DNA of 64,000 nt from Saccopteryx bilineata (lineage: Eukaryota; Chordata; Mammalia; Chiroptera; Emballonuridae): contig NC_089495.1 in assembly GCF_036850765.1 (NCBI RefSeq), positions 23,094,875 through 23,158,874 of the forward strand. The letters run 5' to 3'. Positions 11,797-23,390 of this stretch are shown piece by piece. Under the pieces are notes generated by a model, which ran no database searches, had not been told where the DNA came from, and saw nothing but the letters and a program-made list of their open reading frames with translations. The position numbers were made by a program, and so were the translations under genes. The stretch's first letter is position 1, and each line of letters starts with the position of its first letter.

Positions 11797-12196
11797 TTAC
11801 TATTTTTTTATTTTATTTATTTTTTCTGAAGCTGGAAACAGGGAGAGACAGTCAGACTCCCGCATGCGCCCGACCGGGATCCACCCGGCACGCCCACCAG
11901 GGGCGACGCTCTGCCCACTAGGGGGCGATGCTCTGCCCCTCCGGGGCATTGTTCCGCTGCGACCAGAGCCACTCTAGTGCCTGGGGCAGAGGCCAAGGAG
12001 CCATCCCCAGCGCCCGGGCCATCTTTGCTCCAATGGAGCCTTGGCTGCGGGAGGGGAAGAGAGAGACAGAGAGGAAGGAGAGGGGGAGGGGTGGAGAAGC
12101 AGATGGGCGCTTCTCCTGTGTGCCCTGGCCGGGAATAGAACCCAGGACTTCTGCACGTCAGGCCGACGCTCTACCACTGAGCCAACCGGCCAGGGC
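11797..12196 (-). mobile_element. SINE-A, left arm of a head-to-head pair
   Basis: Perfect duplication CCAGATTTGTCTATTA at 11781-11796 and 12197-12212. Its head faces the head of the next SINE-A. Confidence 0.93.
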
Positions 12197-12228
12197 CCAG
12201 ATTTGTCTATTAAAAACATTATTCTGGT

Positions 12229-12627
12229 GTGCGGAGGACCCGGGTTCGATTCCCGGCCAGGGCACATAGGAGAAGCGCCCATTTGCTTCTCCACCCCTCC
12301 GCCGCGCCTTCCTCTCTGTCTCTCTCTTCCCCTCCCTCAGCCAAGGCTCCATTGGAGCAAAGATGGCCCGGGCGCTGGGGATGGCTCTGTGGCCTCTGCC
12401 CCAGGCGCTAGAGTGGCTCTGGTCGCAACATGGCGACACCCAGGAGGGTCGCAACATGGCGACGCCCAGGATGGGCAGAGCATCGCCCCCTGGTGGGCAG
12501 AGCGTCGCCCCCTGGTGGGCGTGCCGGGTGGATCCCGGTCGGGCGCATGCGGGAGTCTGTCTGACTGTCTCTCCCTGTTTCCAGCTTCAGAAAAATGCAA
12601 AACAAACAAACAAACAAACAAAAAAAC
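12229..12627 (+). mobile_element. SINE-A, 5'-truncated, right arm of a head-to-head pair
   Basis: It starts inside the tRNA-like region at GTGCGGAGGACCC, lacking the A box, and is flanked by CATTATTCTGGT (12217-12228 and 12628-12639). The body has an internal duplication of CAACATGGCGAC(A/G)CCCAGGA at 12427-12473. Confidence 0.93.
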
Positions 12628-12802
12628 CATTATTCTGGTCACGTCCTGGGGAATGACACTTGTAGGGCTCCATAGCGGGTGCAGAAGACCCACTATATAG
12701 GCAACGACACAAATCCAGGAGATAGCCGATGGTGATCACTCTAATGGTGACATTGGAAGACAGAAGTAGATAGATATGGGAGATCCTTAGGAGTATAAAG
12801 CT

Positions 12803-13395
12803 AGTACCCGGTTTTTTTAAAGAAGTTTTTATTTTATTTTATTTTAAAGTTTATTTAGAAAGCTAAATTTAATGGGTGACGTTGATCAATAAGAGCACAT
12901 AGATTTCAGGTAAATATTTCTATAGCATTTGAACTGTTGCTTGTGTTGTGTGTCTATCACCCAAAGTCAAATCATTTCCTGTCACCATACCTTTGTCCCT
13001 CTTTACTCCCCTCTCACCTACTCCCTCCTCCACAACTCCCTCCCCCTGGGAACCACTTCACTGTTATCTATGTCCATGAGTCTCATTTATACCCCACCCA
13101 TGTGTGAAATCAAACAGTTCTTAACTTTTTGTGATTTACTTATTTCACTCAGGATAATGTTCTCAAGGTCCATCCATGTTGCTGTGAATGGCAATATGTC
13201 ATCATCTCTTAGGGCTAAGTAGTATTCCATTGTATATAAGTACGATATCTCCTTTATCCAATCTTCTATCAAAGGGCACTCTGGTTCTTTCCTTGTCTTG
13301 GCCACTGAGAATAATGCTGCGATGAACATGGGGTGTATGTGTCTTTTCGTACCAATGTTTTCCAGGTTTTTTGGTAGATGGTATCCATTCTTAAC
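12803..13395 (-). mobile_element. L1 3' end (ORF2 C-terminus and 3' UTR), inverted
   Basis: On the minus strand a translation fragment reads MEYYLALRDDDILPFTAT followed by WMDLENIILSEIS, the conserved end of L1 ORF2. The 3' UTR part at 12830-13080 is the inverse of the L1 end at 23080-23375. It is truncated and not functional. Confidence 0.85.
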
Positions 13396-13640
13396 CATAG
13401 ACGGTGATGTGGTAGAAGCCTTTTCCCTCCATCCAATGCTTCCTTCTTGTGTCTCCGCCCTTCCTCTCTGGAGACTGAGCTGGCACAGACAGCAGGAGAT
13501 CTCTCCAGCTCTGAGCAGCGCCTGAGTCAAGCCCGGCTCAGCGTGGGGGCGGGGCGGGGCAGGCGGTGAGTGGGCTGCTCTCACTGTGAAGTGGACGTCA
13601 GACTTCTTAGGCCCGCACACTGAACTAAGTCCTTAATTAA
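13396..13640. other. Unique sequence with GC-rich patch
   Basis: GTGGGGGCGGGGCGGGGC at 13543-13560 is a GC-box/quadruplex-type motif. No gene is evident. Confidence 0.4.
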
Positions 13641-13799
13641 CCCTTCTCTTAGAAAAGCCACTGTAAACTCCACATTTACTCTTTCCTTTATTTCTCAAAT
13701 TTTTATAAACTGAGCGAAGAGATGCTACTTTGGAGGGAATCCTTTGAGACTCCCAACAGGCTGGACATGGGGAATTTTGATGGATGTGTAAGATTCTGA

Positions 13800-14280
13800 T
13801 AGAAATGGAAGGGATGGCATGATTGGTGTGTGGACAGCAAAGAGAACGGAGCAAAATGGAAGGAAAGGACACGAGGCCAGAGTGTGGAAAACTGAAGGAA
13901 CCACTGCAGCTAGAGATGGAGATCTGTGCAGAGAAGCTGCTGAAATCAGGCTCGAAAGATGGTTTGGAGTAAGATCACGGAAGGTCCGGAGGCCGGGCCA
14001 TATATATCTGTATGTAAACCTATAAGCAAAGGAAAGTTACTGTAAGGTTTTCAAGCCGGTGGTGTGAGCTGAACAACTTGAGGTATGTAGGGTAGAATTT
14101 AACACAGACACCCGTTAGAAGAGTGTTAGAAGACCCTGAACTAGTGTGGGAAGGATAAAGAAAAAAATAGAGAGAGAAGGACTTGTGAAGGGAAAAGGAA
14201 CAGGCCTTCTCTGGAGGGTCAGACAGAATGGGTGACAGACAAGAAGAATTCACCACGGCTCCAGGATTTGCAGTCTAAAC
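13800..14280 (-). repeat. L2-like antisense sequence
   Basis: GAGGCCAGAGTGTGGAAAACTG, GCAAAGGAAAGTTACTGTAAGG and GTTTTCAAGCCGGTGGTGTGAG follow the order of antisense L2. Confidence 0.4.
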
Positions 14281-15939
14281 TGTCCAACAATTTCTAAAAG
14301 TTTATAATAAATTATTATATATCTACGCAACAAAATGTCATATTTCTTAAAAAATATTACTTATATAATATGGGAAAATACTTTTTACAATGTCTATTAT
14401 GAGTATAGTTCAGTAAAAATAGTATGCTAAAGGGAAAAACAATCACTCAATAAATGGACCAAAAATTTCAAAAGAGATTGGGCAGTAGACCTCTACATGC
14501 TAGTTCTTCCCTCTTTTACCTATTTCAAAAAATATTCTAAAATAAACATATTAATTTATAATTCTAAACTTAAAAATAAACTTTTTAAAAGGAAAAGAAT
14601 AGTTGAAAAAACTAAATTTATATTTCTCTTTTGGGTTGGTAAGTAGAACAAAATATTTTCTTTTTCCACTTTTAACAATGATATGCTTCTCTTCTGTCTT
14701 CAAAGCACTACTGTGTTCTAAAAGACTGATAAGTGACCAAGAATTCATGAGCCATTAACTATAATTCCCTAAGGAATGAGGAGAAAACTATAAGTCTTGA
14801 AGTTAGTTTTAAATTAATATAAAAAAATTAGCCGTGTATATCCACCAAAGCTTCATTCACTGGTTAGCTCCGTAAGGACCCACTCAGTTCTCTGATAGAG
14901 TGAAACTGAAACATGTTTTAATAATAATAGCAGGGGCTTCTCTGAGTTAGGCAAAGACCCAAACACAAAGATTTTGAAATTGTTAAAATATCACAATGAG
15001 CGCTGAAGACCAAGTCAGTGCAGGAAGCCCAAAGCTGATCTCAGAGTCTGAATCACTCCCTCTTCAGGACAGTGACTGTGCCTCAGGTGACCCTGGGAGG
15101 CAGCTGGCTGAACAGTGGGGAGGAGCTAATGGCTCAGTCAAGCTGAGACTCTGGTACGATCAGGCAAATCCTTACAGTAAATGGACACCACAAACCTGCC
15201 ATCTGGTCTGCTCAGGCTCTGTCCTGTGTCAGCATTTGCCAATTATTTTTATGAATCCCATGACAATTTTACACAAATCCCTTACTTTTTAATATCCCCA
15301 TTTAGCCATTAGATTTTGATGGACTGGTTTTAATTTTTTATTATTGAGCATATTCTATATTTTAGACCAGGGAGCATGGAGCCATTATGCAGGAAATAAC
15401 TTTTATCATTATATACATACACTACAACGAACAGAGTTTTATTTAAATTGGGCAAACATTCATAGTTGTACCTAAACATTATTTTATAAAACCTTATCCA
15501 CGCTCGATGACACATGGCGAAGTTTCGTGGTAGATCTGAAAAGGGAAGAGGAAGGGTGAGGACTGGCTCTGGGGAAGTCAGAAAGACTCAGGTGGGGCTC
15601 ACTCACCGGCACTGTTTCTCTGGGTGGCTTGGAGGGGGGCGGGGCGGGGGGCGGGGCAGCGCCCTCAGGTGCGCTTCCACAGGGGTACTGTCATCTGAGA
15701 CAGTGCTGAGCAGACCGCCTGGCCCCCACACATCTTTCCTGTAGATTTATCACAGTGCCTGAGGCTCTACCGTCCAACTTCTCCCTGGAGTCTTGAAAGC
15801 CAGTCATTTTTATGGTTCTGCTTTGAAGATGACAAAGCACCCTCTAGAAGCACTGACTTGCTCATACCTCGGAGCGGGCGCTCTAACCAGTTGATCGAGA
15901 TGGACTGGCGGACACTTAATAGGAGAGGCGGCATTAAGT
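14281..15939. other. Sequence without genes; G-rich patch at 15634-15656
   Basis: The first kilobase is AT-rich and featureless. At 15634-15656 four runs of four to six G separated by single C bases form overlapping GC boxes and a strong quadruplex pattern. No exon is evident around it. Confidence 0.5.
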
Positions 15940-16135
15940 GTTAAGCGCTGGGGCTTCAGAGTTTAAATCCTGCCTCTGCCACTTACTAGCTGAGAGTGAC
16001 CAGTGACAGGTTATTTCCCCCGAGCCTCAGTTTCTTCATCTATGAAACAAGGATGGGACTATTTACCTTGAAGGGCAGTTGCAAGGAGAACATGCATATA
16101 ATACACTTAACCAGAACAGATAATACCTATTTCAG
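15940..16135 (+). repeat. MIR
   Basis: TTTAAATCCTGCCTCTGCCACTTACTAGC followed by CCTCAGTTTCTTCATC is the well-known MIR core. Confidence 0.8.
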
Positions 16136-16319
16136 GACAGCCAGGTCAGTCGGCGGGAAGCTGTTAGCTCCCGGCCGAGCCTGGCACCTCCCTGGGTTTG
16201 TGAGTGAGTGTCTCCAGCGGAAGTTGTGAACCTAGAGGTCTTAAAGCCCGGACCTGTGGGCATTTGTGTGCTTCTTAAAATAAGAGACACACAGACACCA
16301 ACACCTCAGAGACTCCGAT

Positions 16320-16560
16320 TCAGGAAGTGTAAGAGGCTTAGAGGTCCAAAAGCATAGATTGTGGAGTCAGTTTACCTAGTTCAAATTCCAGCTCCCTGGC
16401 TGCCTAGGCCTGTCTGTGGGCATGTTACTTGTCTCTTCTCTACCTCAGCCTCTTTGTCGATAAGGTTAAGGTCCTAACAGGAACAGAGCCCACACAGTTG
16501 TTAATGGAATGGTTATTATTATTAGGCATGAGGTAGGGCCTAGCGTCTGATACTTTAAAA
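16320..16560 (+). repeat. MIR
   Basis: GGAGTCAGTTTACCTAGTTC, ATTCCAGCTCC, CATGTTACTTGTCTC and CTACCTCAGCCTCTTTGTC run in MIR order. Confidence 0.65.
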
Positions 16561-17178
16561 GAGGCAGCTGAGTCGGGGAGTCCTTTCCCACAAGCTATGA
16601 CTAATGAGCTTCCAACCATTGTCCTTCAGTGCAGTTTCAGATGTAGAAACAGGAGATTCGAGGACATCAAAGAGTAATTTTTGGCAAATGATCGAACAAG
16701 GAAGATGAAAATTAGGAGGCATTGCTTTTTGATCATGCCTTATATGGCTACATTAATGAAATACTGGACGGTTTTCAAGGTAAAACATTTACGTCAAGAA
16801 GCACAAAGTCAAAAGATGGGCAGGACAACTTAAAATTACTGGATTGCACATGAAAAATCAAAAGTAAATTAATCATTGCCAGAAGTGTTTAAAACTGCTT
16901 GAGTTGTCTACTGAAAGTCAGGGGAATAAGATAGACCCATCTTAAAATTAAGAGAATTGCATCAAATTAGATCCAGATGCATTTAGAACTCGATACCTGT
17001 GTCCTACAAACACACCAGCTGCTCTAAGAGTCAGAAATCAAATGTAGACAATACATGAAGAGGGAATTTCAGCTCTAACAACTTAGTATGGTATTGATGC
17101 TCCCCAAATCCAGAAGTGCTGGCAGACATTTCTTACAGTTGCTCTCTTCGTCGTTTTTCTTAATTGCCTTCAAATTCC
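16561..17178. other. Unique-looking sequence
   Basis: No gene, repeat or regulatory pattern recognised. Confidence 0.4.
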
Positions 17179-17192
17179 GTTCTCTTCCTTTT

Positions 17193-17530
17193 TTTAATTT
17201 AATTTTATTTTTTTACAGAGGCAGAGATAGACAGGGACAGACAGACAGGAACGGAGAGAGATGAGAAGCATCAATCATCAGTTTTTCGTTGCACGTTGTG
17301 ACTTCTTAGTTGTTCATTGATTGCTTTCTCATATGTGCCTTGACTGCAGGCCTTCAGCAGACCGAGTAACCCCTTGCTGGAGCCAGCGACCTTGGGTCCA
17401 AGCTGGTGAGCTTTTTTTTGCTCAAGCCAGATGAACCCGCACTCAAGCTGGCGACCTCGGGGTCTCGAACCTGGGTCCTTCTGCATCCCAGTCCGGCGCT
17501 CTATCCACTGCGCCACCACCTGGTCAGGCT
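17193..17530 (-). mobile_element. SINE-C
   Basis: Perfect duplication GTTCTCTTCCTTTT at 17179-17192 and 17531-17544. The head complement GCGCCACCACCTGGTCAGGC is nearly intact, with fewer internal repeats than the 6.0-kb copy. Confidence 0.92.
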
Positions 17531-18763
17531 GTTCTCTTCCTTTTGTATAGTGTCATTTACTCTTCTAAATGGCTGTAAAATCATTCTTAGTGCTACTGAC
17601 CATGGCACCTGGGTATTTTAAAATGAAGTTTTTATTGAGAATCATAGATTTACATAATTGTAAAAAATAATAACAAAGAGACTCCAGTTTCCCCTCATGG
17701 TCACAATTTTGCAAAATTTACTATAATATCATTGCCAGATTATTGACATGGTTACAATCTACCAATCCTATTCGGATTTTCCTGGTTTTACTAATACTCA
17801 TTTGTGTACAGGTATGTGTGAGTGTTTATTAAATTCTTACAATCTGACCGTCTGTGTCGGCTCATGTATCTACTACCAGAGTCAAGATACTGGATATTCC
17901 AACACCTCAAGCATTCACTCATGTTGCGCCTTTAAACCATGACTAACCCCTTCTTGCTCACCACTCCCAGCCCCAAGTTCCTTTCCCTGACATCCATCTT
18001 TTTTTCCATTTCTAAAATATTGTCATTTTTAAAATGTTACATAAATGGAATCAGATACTGTGCAACCTTTTGGAACTGGCTTTTTTTCACTCAGTATCAT
18101 TTCCTGGAGATTCACCCAAGATGTCCTATTATAAATAGTTCATTCTTTATATGGATGAGTAAGAAATATACCACAATTTATCTGACCTTAACCTGTTGGA
18201 GGACATCTAGGCTGATTTCAGTTTTTGCCTATTACAAGTAAGATTTCTATGAACATTCATGAACAGGTTTTTGTGTGAATATAACTTTTCATCTCGCTAG
18301 GATAAATGCCCAAGTGCATAACCGCTGAGCAATACAATAGTTACACATTTAATTTTATAAGAAACTGCCAAGCTGTTTTCCAGGCTGGTTGTACTATTTT
18401 ATATTCCCTCCAGCAATATATGGTTGATCCTGTTTCTTGTTTAGTATCCATATCTTGTTTAGTATTGAGGCTTTTAAATTTTAACTATGCTGATAAATGT
18501 GTAGTAATATTTCATTATGGTTTTAATTTGCATTTCCCTGAAGTTTAACAATGTTAAACATTTTATTCATGTATTTATTTGCCATTGGTATATCTTCATC
18601 ATTGAGATGTCTATTCATGTCTTTTGCCCATTTTCTAATTGACTAGTTTGGTCTTACTGTTGAACTTTGCAAATTCTTTTGTTGTTATTATTATTATTTT
18701 TAGTTCTTTATGTATTCCAGATACTAATTCTTTGTCCTATATGTGGTTTGAAAATATTCATAT

Positions 18764-18959
18764 TCTTTTTAAAAATTTTTATTTATTGATTTTAGTGAGA
18801 GAGGGAGAGAGAGTTAGAGAGAGAGAGACAGAGAGACAGAGAGAGAGAGAGAGACATAGATCTGTTCTTGTATGTGCCCTGACCAGGGATTGAACCGGTA
18901 ACCTCTGTGCTTTGGGACAATGCTCTAACCAATGGAGCTATCGGCAGAGGAAATAGAAG
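18764..18959 (-). mobile_element. VES-like SINE in L1
   Basis: GA-rich region and B-box complement (GGGATTGAACC) are visible; flanks AAATATTCATAT at 18752-18763 and 18960-18971. Confidence 0.82.
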
Positions 18960-19275
18960 AAATATTCATATATTCCCAGTGTGTGGTTTGTCTTTTCATT
19001 CTCTTATTAGGGTCTTTTACAAAGTAAATGTTTTTTATTTTGATGAAGCTCAATTTATCAAATTTTCCACTTACAGATCATGCTTTTGTGTCAAGTCTAA
19101 GAATGCTTTGCCTCCTCCTAGATCATGAAGATTTTCTCTCATGCTTTATTTCTAAAAATTGTATAGATTTACATTTTCCATTAAAGCAGTGATGCATTTT
19201 GAGTTAACTTTTGTATAGGTGTAAGGTTTAAGTTAAGGTTTATTTTTTTGCCTATGGATGGCCAATTGCTTCAGT

Positions 19276-19486
19276 CAGTGGTTTTCAATCCTTTTACACT
19301 TAGGGATTGGTGAAAACAGAATTATTTTGGGGATCGTTAAGGCAGAAATCACCATGAGCATAAGTGAATTTGGCAAAGATCATTGGGTCTACAATCTTCA
19401 TACAACACCAGGGTGGTTAACTCCTTCATGGACCTGCACAAAATTACTGGTGGATGAGTCCACAGACCAGCAGTTAAAAAACACTG
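19276..19486. mobile_element. Old hAT-type MITE inside L1
   Basis: It begins CAGTGGTTTTCAATCC and ends GCAGTTAAAAAACACTG. Flanks GCTTCAGT and GCTTCCAT match at six of eight positions, as expected for an aged 8-bp duplication. It interrupts an inverted L1 that resumes immediately after with its usual TTGTTGAAAA sequence. Confidence 0.75.
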
Positions 19487-19816
19487 GCTTCCATATCATT
19501 TGTTGAAAAGGCACACTTTCCTCTATTTAATTGTTTTTGCACCTTTGTCAAAATCAACTGAGCATATTTCTGGAATCTTTATTCTGTTCTACTGTTGTAT
19601 GTATCTATCTCTCTGCCAATACCACACTCTCCTGATTACTGTCCCCATACAATAAGCCTTAACATTGGGTAGAAGGACCCCTCCTGCTCTGTTCTCGCAG
19701 CTGCCCCAGACTCGCTGGACGGAGGGAGAGGCTTGGCCTGTGGGGAGAGCAGGATTCCCGGGCCAGACCGCTTGATGAAGCTGGATTCTTCTTGTCCGTT
19801 CCATCCTGACTCCGTC

Positions 19817-20599
19817 TGTCAGTCTGCTCAGGCTGCCGTTACAAACTACCACAGAATGGGTGGGTCAAACAACAGAAATCTATTTTCTCAGTCCTGGAGG
19901 TGCTATGGTCTAAACATTTGCCCCCCCCCTAATTCATATATTGAAATCCTAACTCCCTCAAAAGATGATGGTATTAGAAGGTGGGGCCTCTGGGAGGTGA
20001 TTAGGTCCTGAGGATAGAGCGTTTATGAATAGAATTAGTTTTTGTAGAAGAGGCCCACAGAAATCCCTTTCCCCTTCTCCCATGTGAGGACACAGGGAAA
20101 AGGTACCGGGTATGAACCAGAAAGAGGGTCCTTACCAGAATGCAACCATGTTGGCATCTTAATCATGGACTTCGAGCCTCCAGATCCGTGAGAAATAAAT
20201 TTCTGTTGGTTAGGAGCTCCCCAGTCTGTGTATTTATTACAGCAGCCGGAATAGACCAAGACAGGAGGCTAGAAGTCCTTGATCAAGGTGCTGGCAAATT
20301 CCATTTCTTGTGAGGTCTCTCTCCTTGGCTTGAAACCAGTGCCTCCTCCATGTCCTCACGTGGCCTTTCCTCTGAGCAGAGTGTATGGGGTGGGAAGAGA
20401 TAGAGAGGGAGAGGGGACAAGCATGAGCTCTCTCTGGGGTCTCTCCTTATAAGGACACTAATCCTATTGGATCCAGGCCTCACCTTTATAACATCACTTA
20501 ACCTGAATTACTTCTTTAGATGCCCCATCTTCAAATACAGCCAGAGTAAAGGCTTCAATGTGTGAATTCTGGCGGGACACAAACATTGAGTCCCTAACA
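19817..20599 (-). mobile_element. MaLR-type LTR, minus strand, split by 19901-20263
   Basis: On the plus strand it starts TGTCAGTCTGCTCAGGCTGCC, is interrupted after CAGTCCTGGAGG, and resumes CTAGAAGTCCTTGATCAAGG to end CACAAACATTGAGTCCCTAACA. Read in reverse it shows the same landmarks as the inserted LTR. Outer boundaries are approximate because no clear target duplication was found. Confidence 0.75.
19901..20263 (+). mobile_element. MaLR-type solo LTR inserted in an inverted relative
   Basis: It starts TGCTATGGTCTAAAC and ends AGACCAAGACA, with the landmarks GGTGGGGCCTCTGGGAGG, CATGTGAGGACACAG and GAGAAATAAATTTCTGTTG characteristic of MaLR (MST/MLT-like) LTRs. The 5-bp duplication GGAGG (19896-19900 and 20264-20268) is intact. 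It lies within a minus-strand LTR of the same group. Confidence 0.85.
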
Positions 20600-22009
20600 C
20601 CTGGTGGCTCTGGGTTGGGGAGAAGGGCCTGGGGCCCAGGGGAAGAAAGGCTTCCTGGACCAAGCTACCTGCTGCAGCTGGATCCCTTCCAGCTCCATCT
20701 CTCCACCTTGGTGTCTTCTGGCAGAAGGGGGCCACTCAGGACCATCAGGAATAAGAATGCTTGTTGCCCTGGCCACTTATTCTTCATGAGGTTTCAAATC
20801 AAGCCCCCTTGCTGGATGTGTCAGGATCACCTGAGGTCAGAGGGGATCCAGTCCGATCTGGGGAGGAAGGCGCCTACTTGGGCTGCCTTCTGTTACTAGC
20901 CCAGGGGTCAGAGAATGCCAGGTCTGGGCTGCCTTCTTCTGTAGGGTGGTCGGATGCAAGATGCCCCACCTCTGCCCCACCGCTGCCCTGGGCCTCCAGC
21001 ACCTGGGTCCCAGACTAGCACACTTTCTCCTTCCCACCCTTGAGAGGTCTCTTTCTGTTGTTTCTTGTTCTGTTTTCAGGGTTTATAGTTGTGCTTCATG
21101 GGGAAGAGCAGGGGAAATGGATCTACACTTTCTTGCCCAAAGAGAACGTTTTACAGCACACTTTAAAAGCTAATGATATCTCAGTGCTATTATTGATGAG
21201 AGGGCTGAGATAGGATGATTTCAGCATGCCAGACAGCTTGATAAAATACACTAACACTCCGGTTAATCTGGGTAATTCCGTGGAACTCAAGGGTCGCCCA
21301 ACAACGCAGTTGCACGTAACTATTCTATTCTTGAAAGTCTCTCTATTTCCAAACTCCACAATTTTATCCAGGTACCACTGATGATAATCAGAGGTTCTAA
21401 AACCTACAGATCTCAGCTATTTGAAATCAATCACTATTTATAGAACATACACCTATTTGACATTTTTTATTAGCCATCATTTTGATTCAAGATGGCAGAC
21501 GAATCAATACATTAAAATTCAAGTGTGACTTAATGGAAACAGTCTTGGAATGAAAATAAAAAAACCTGAATTCAGGTTTTGTTTCTGCCACTAATTTATC
21601 ATTTGCCCTTAGAGCAATGCATTTCTTATTTAAAATGAAAACAATAACTTCCTCACAGGGTTGAGTGAATAAAATGAAATAAAATATGTGAAAGCATTTT
21701 GGAAAACACAAAATATACATAGGTGTGACATCAGGGTTATTCTTTAGTAGAAGCAGTAGTTGTGGCAGATTTTTCCCAATGCACCCACATCTTCCAAAGG
21801 TACTAACGGCAGACATAAGATTAGCCGTCGAGGGCAGAAGCAGCTGTTACCCTCTCTTGGTTCTGAGACACTTGAATTTGTAACACCCACTTCACTTTAT
21901 AGAGTCTGTATGGCTCAAGATCATTATTGAAATGGAAGCGGGTAAAAACTAGGTTGAGTCCTTGATGAGGTGCTCACACCACACTTATTCAAATATCAGC
22001 ATGTCAGAC
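20600..22009. other. Sequence without genes; MIR-like part at 21570-21730
   Basis: GTTTTGTTTCTGCCACTAATTTATC and AACTTCCTCACAGGG suggest an old MIR. I recognise nothing in the rest. Confidence 0.4.
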
Positions 22010-22165
22010 TGGTCTGGGAATCAGGACGCCTGAGCTATTCTGCTCTTGACTCTAATGAGCTATGTGACCTTTGGGGAAGTCACATAAACTTTGAAATACA
22101 ATACGCTCACATGTAAATGCAAGACTTGGATCTGCTGAACTCTAAGAGCCCTTCCTGGTCTAAAA
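22010..22165 (+). repeat. MIR
   Basis: GAGCTATGTGACCTTTGGGGAAGTCAC and GAACTCTAAGAGCCCTTCCTGG follow the MIR consensus order. Confidence 0.7.
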
Positions 22166-22329
22166 TTACTCCAAGGGTTGCAAAGCCACAGCTAACTGAT
22201 CGCTGCAGCAGCAATCAGACGCTGCCGCTGGGCTTGACTAGTATCAGTAGGGAGAGTTGAACCGGGCAGGGGTGGCCTTGTCCTTGTGCTCAGCCCTGCT
22301 TCACAGTTCCTCAGCTATGTTTCCTGACT

Positions 22330-22470
22330 ATGCCTCTCCCTTTCTATCCCAATTATGACACTGTTTTTAAGGTCATCAAGCTGCCATGCCTAGACTGTTG
22401 CAATAATCTCTCGGGTATCCCAGCCCCCATCTCTTTCCCAACAATTCACTGTACATCCTGAAGTAAGAGT
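22330..22470 (+). repeat. L2-like fragment
   Basis: GACTGTTGCAATAATCTC and following text match a segment of old L2. Weak similarity. Confidence 0.4.
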
Positions 22471-22834
22471 TATCTGAGAATTGTAGATTTACTGAAGGTT
22501 AGGTTGAAGGAGATCTTAGGAAGCAGTTATTCCAGGATTTCCCGAATCATGCTCCTTTTAAGAGCTGTTGTGTACACACATGGGTACATGTGATTCTGTA
22601 ATAAATAACTTTTGAAAACTCTGTGTTCCTGTTTGGGAGATTTACAACTCACACTCGTACATGCCAGGCTCTGAGAAGTGTTGCTATAGGGAGACCCTCT
22701 TCTGATTGTTTAATCTAGAGTCCCCCAAACTGATTTGACCACACAGCTATATTGTTGTTTTGCCACAAAATATCTGTAACATATCTTAGAACTAGCATTC
22801 TGAAGAACATAGTTGAGAAATGCTGATCAACCCA

Positions 22835-22975
22835 TTTTCTAGATGAGGGAACTTGGGTTAAGAGACATTAAGATTTATGTGTGGTCCCGGGACTCGTTAG
22901 TGGTACAGCCGGATCTAAAAACGTGTTTCCCAAACTCCCAGTGACTCGAGGTTCTTTGCATCATTCTACACCACT
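22835..22975 (-). repeat. MIR
   Basis: CATTTTCTAGATGAGGGAACTTGG then GGTACAGCCGGATCTAAA is the inverse MIR pattern. Confidence 0.6.
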
Positions 22976-23026
22976 GACTGTGAGTCAGGCCCCGAGGCTG
23001 CTGAGAAACATCAGGAAATGGTTTTT

Positions 23027-23390
23027 GAAAAATGTTTTATTGTAAACTATTTCTACAAATATGAGCTTTTATAACATATGTGGGGTAAAAGAATGATATT
23101 ATGGAGTAAAGAGGGACAGATATATATCCCACATAGGTGGGAGAGAAACTGAGACTCATGGACATTGATAAAAGTGAAATGGTTACCCAGGGGAAGGGGA
23201 GGGGAGGGATAATGAGAAAAGAGGGACAAATATATGGTGATGGAAAATGATCTGACTTTAGGTGATGGGCACACAAGGCAATCAACAATTCAAATGCTAT
23301 GGAGGTGTTTATCGGAAACCTAGGTACTCTTACTGATCAATATTATCCCATTAAATTTAAATTTTAAATAAAAGAAAATGTTTTTAATGA
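23027..23390 (+). mobile_element. L1 3' end, plus strand
   Basis: GAAACTGAGACTCATGGACATTGATAA and GATCTGACTTTAGGTGATGGGC are the direct-strand counterpart of the inverted L1 end at 12830-13080. Both end in TACTGATCAAT...CCCATTAAATTTAAA-like sequence. Confidence 0.8.

Larger units (their letters stand above)
17618..19680 (-). mobile_element. Old L1, inverted and interrupted
   Basis: Plus-strand text such as TACATAAATGGAATCAGATAC, CATTATGGTTTTAATTTGCATTTCCCTGA and TGCCAATACCACACTC is the inverse of L1 3' sequence. A VES-like SINE (18764-18959) and a hAT MITE (19276-19486) interrupt it. Confidence 0.8.

Noticed and set aside
12041..12700. 219-residue ORF
   Set aside because: It runs through two opposed SINE-A copies; similar frames recur at every SINE-A (for example 24252-24988, 41930-42566).
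13087..13620. 177-residue minus-strand ORF as a gene
   Set aside because: Its C-terminal half is the conserved end of L1 ORF2 and the rest is read-through; it is a truncated LINE fragment.
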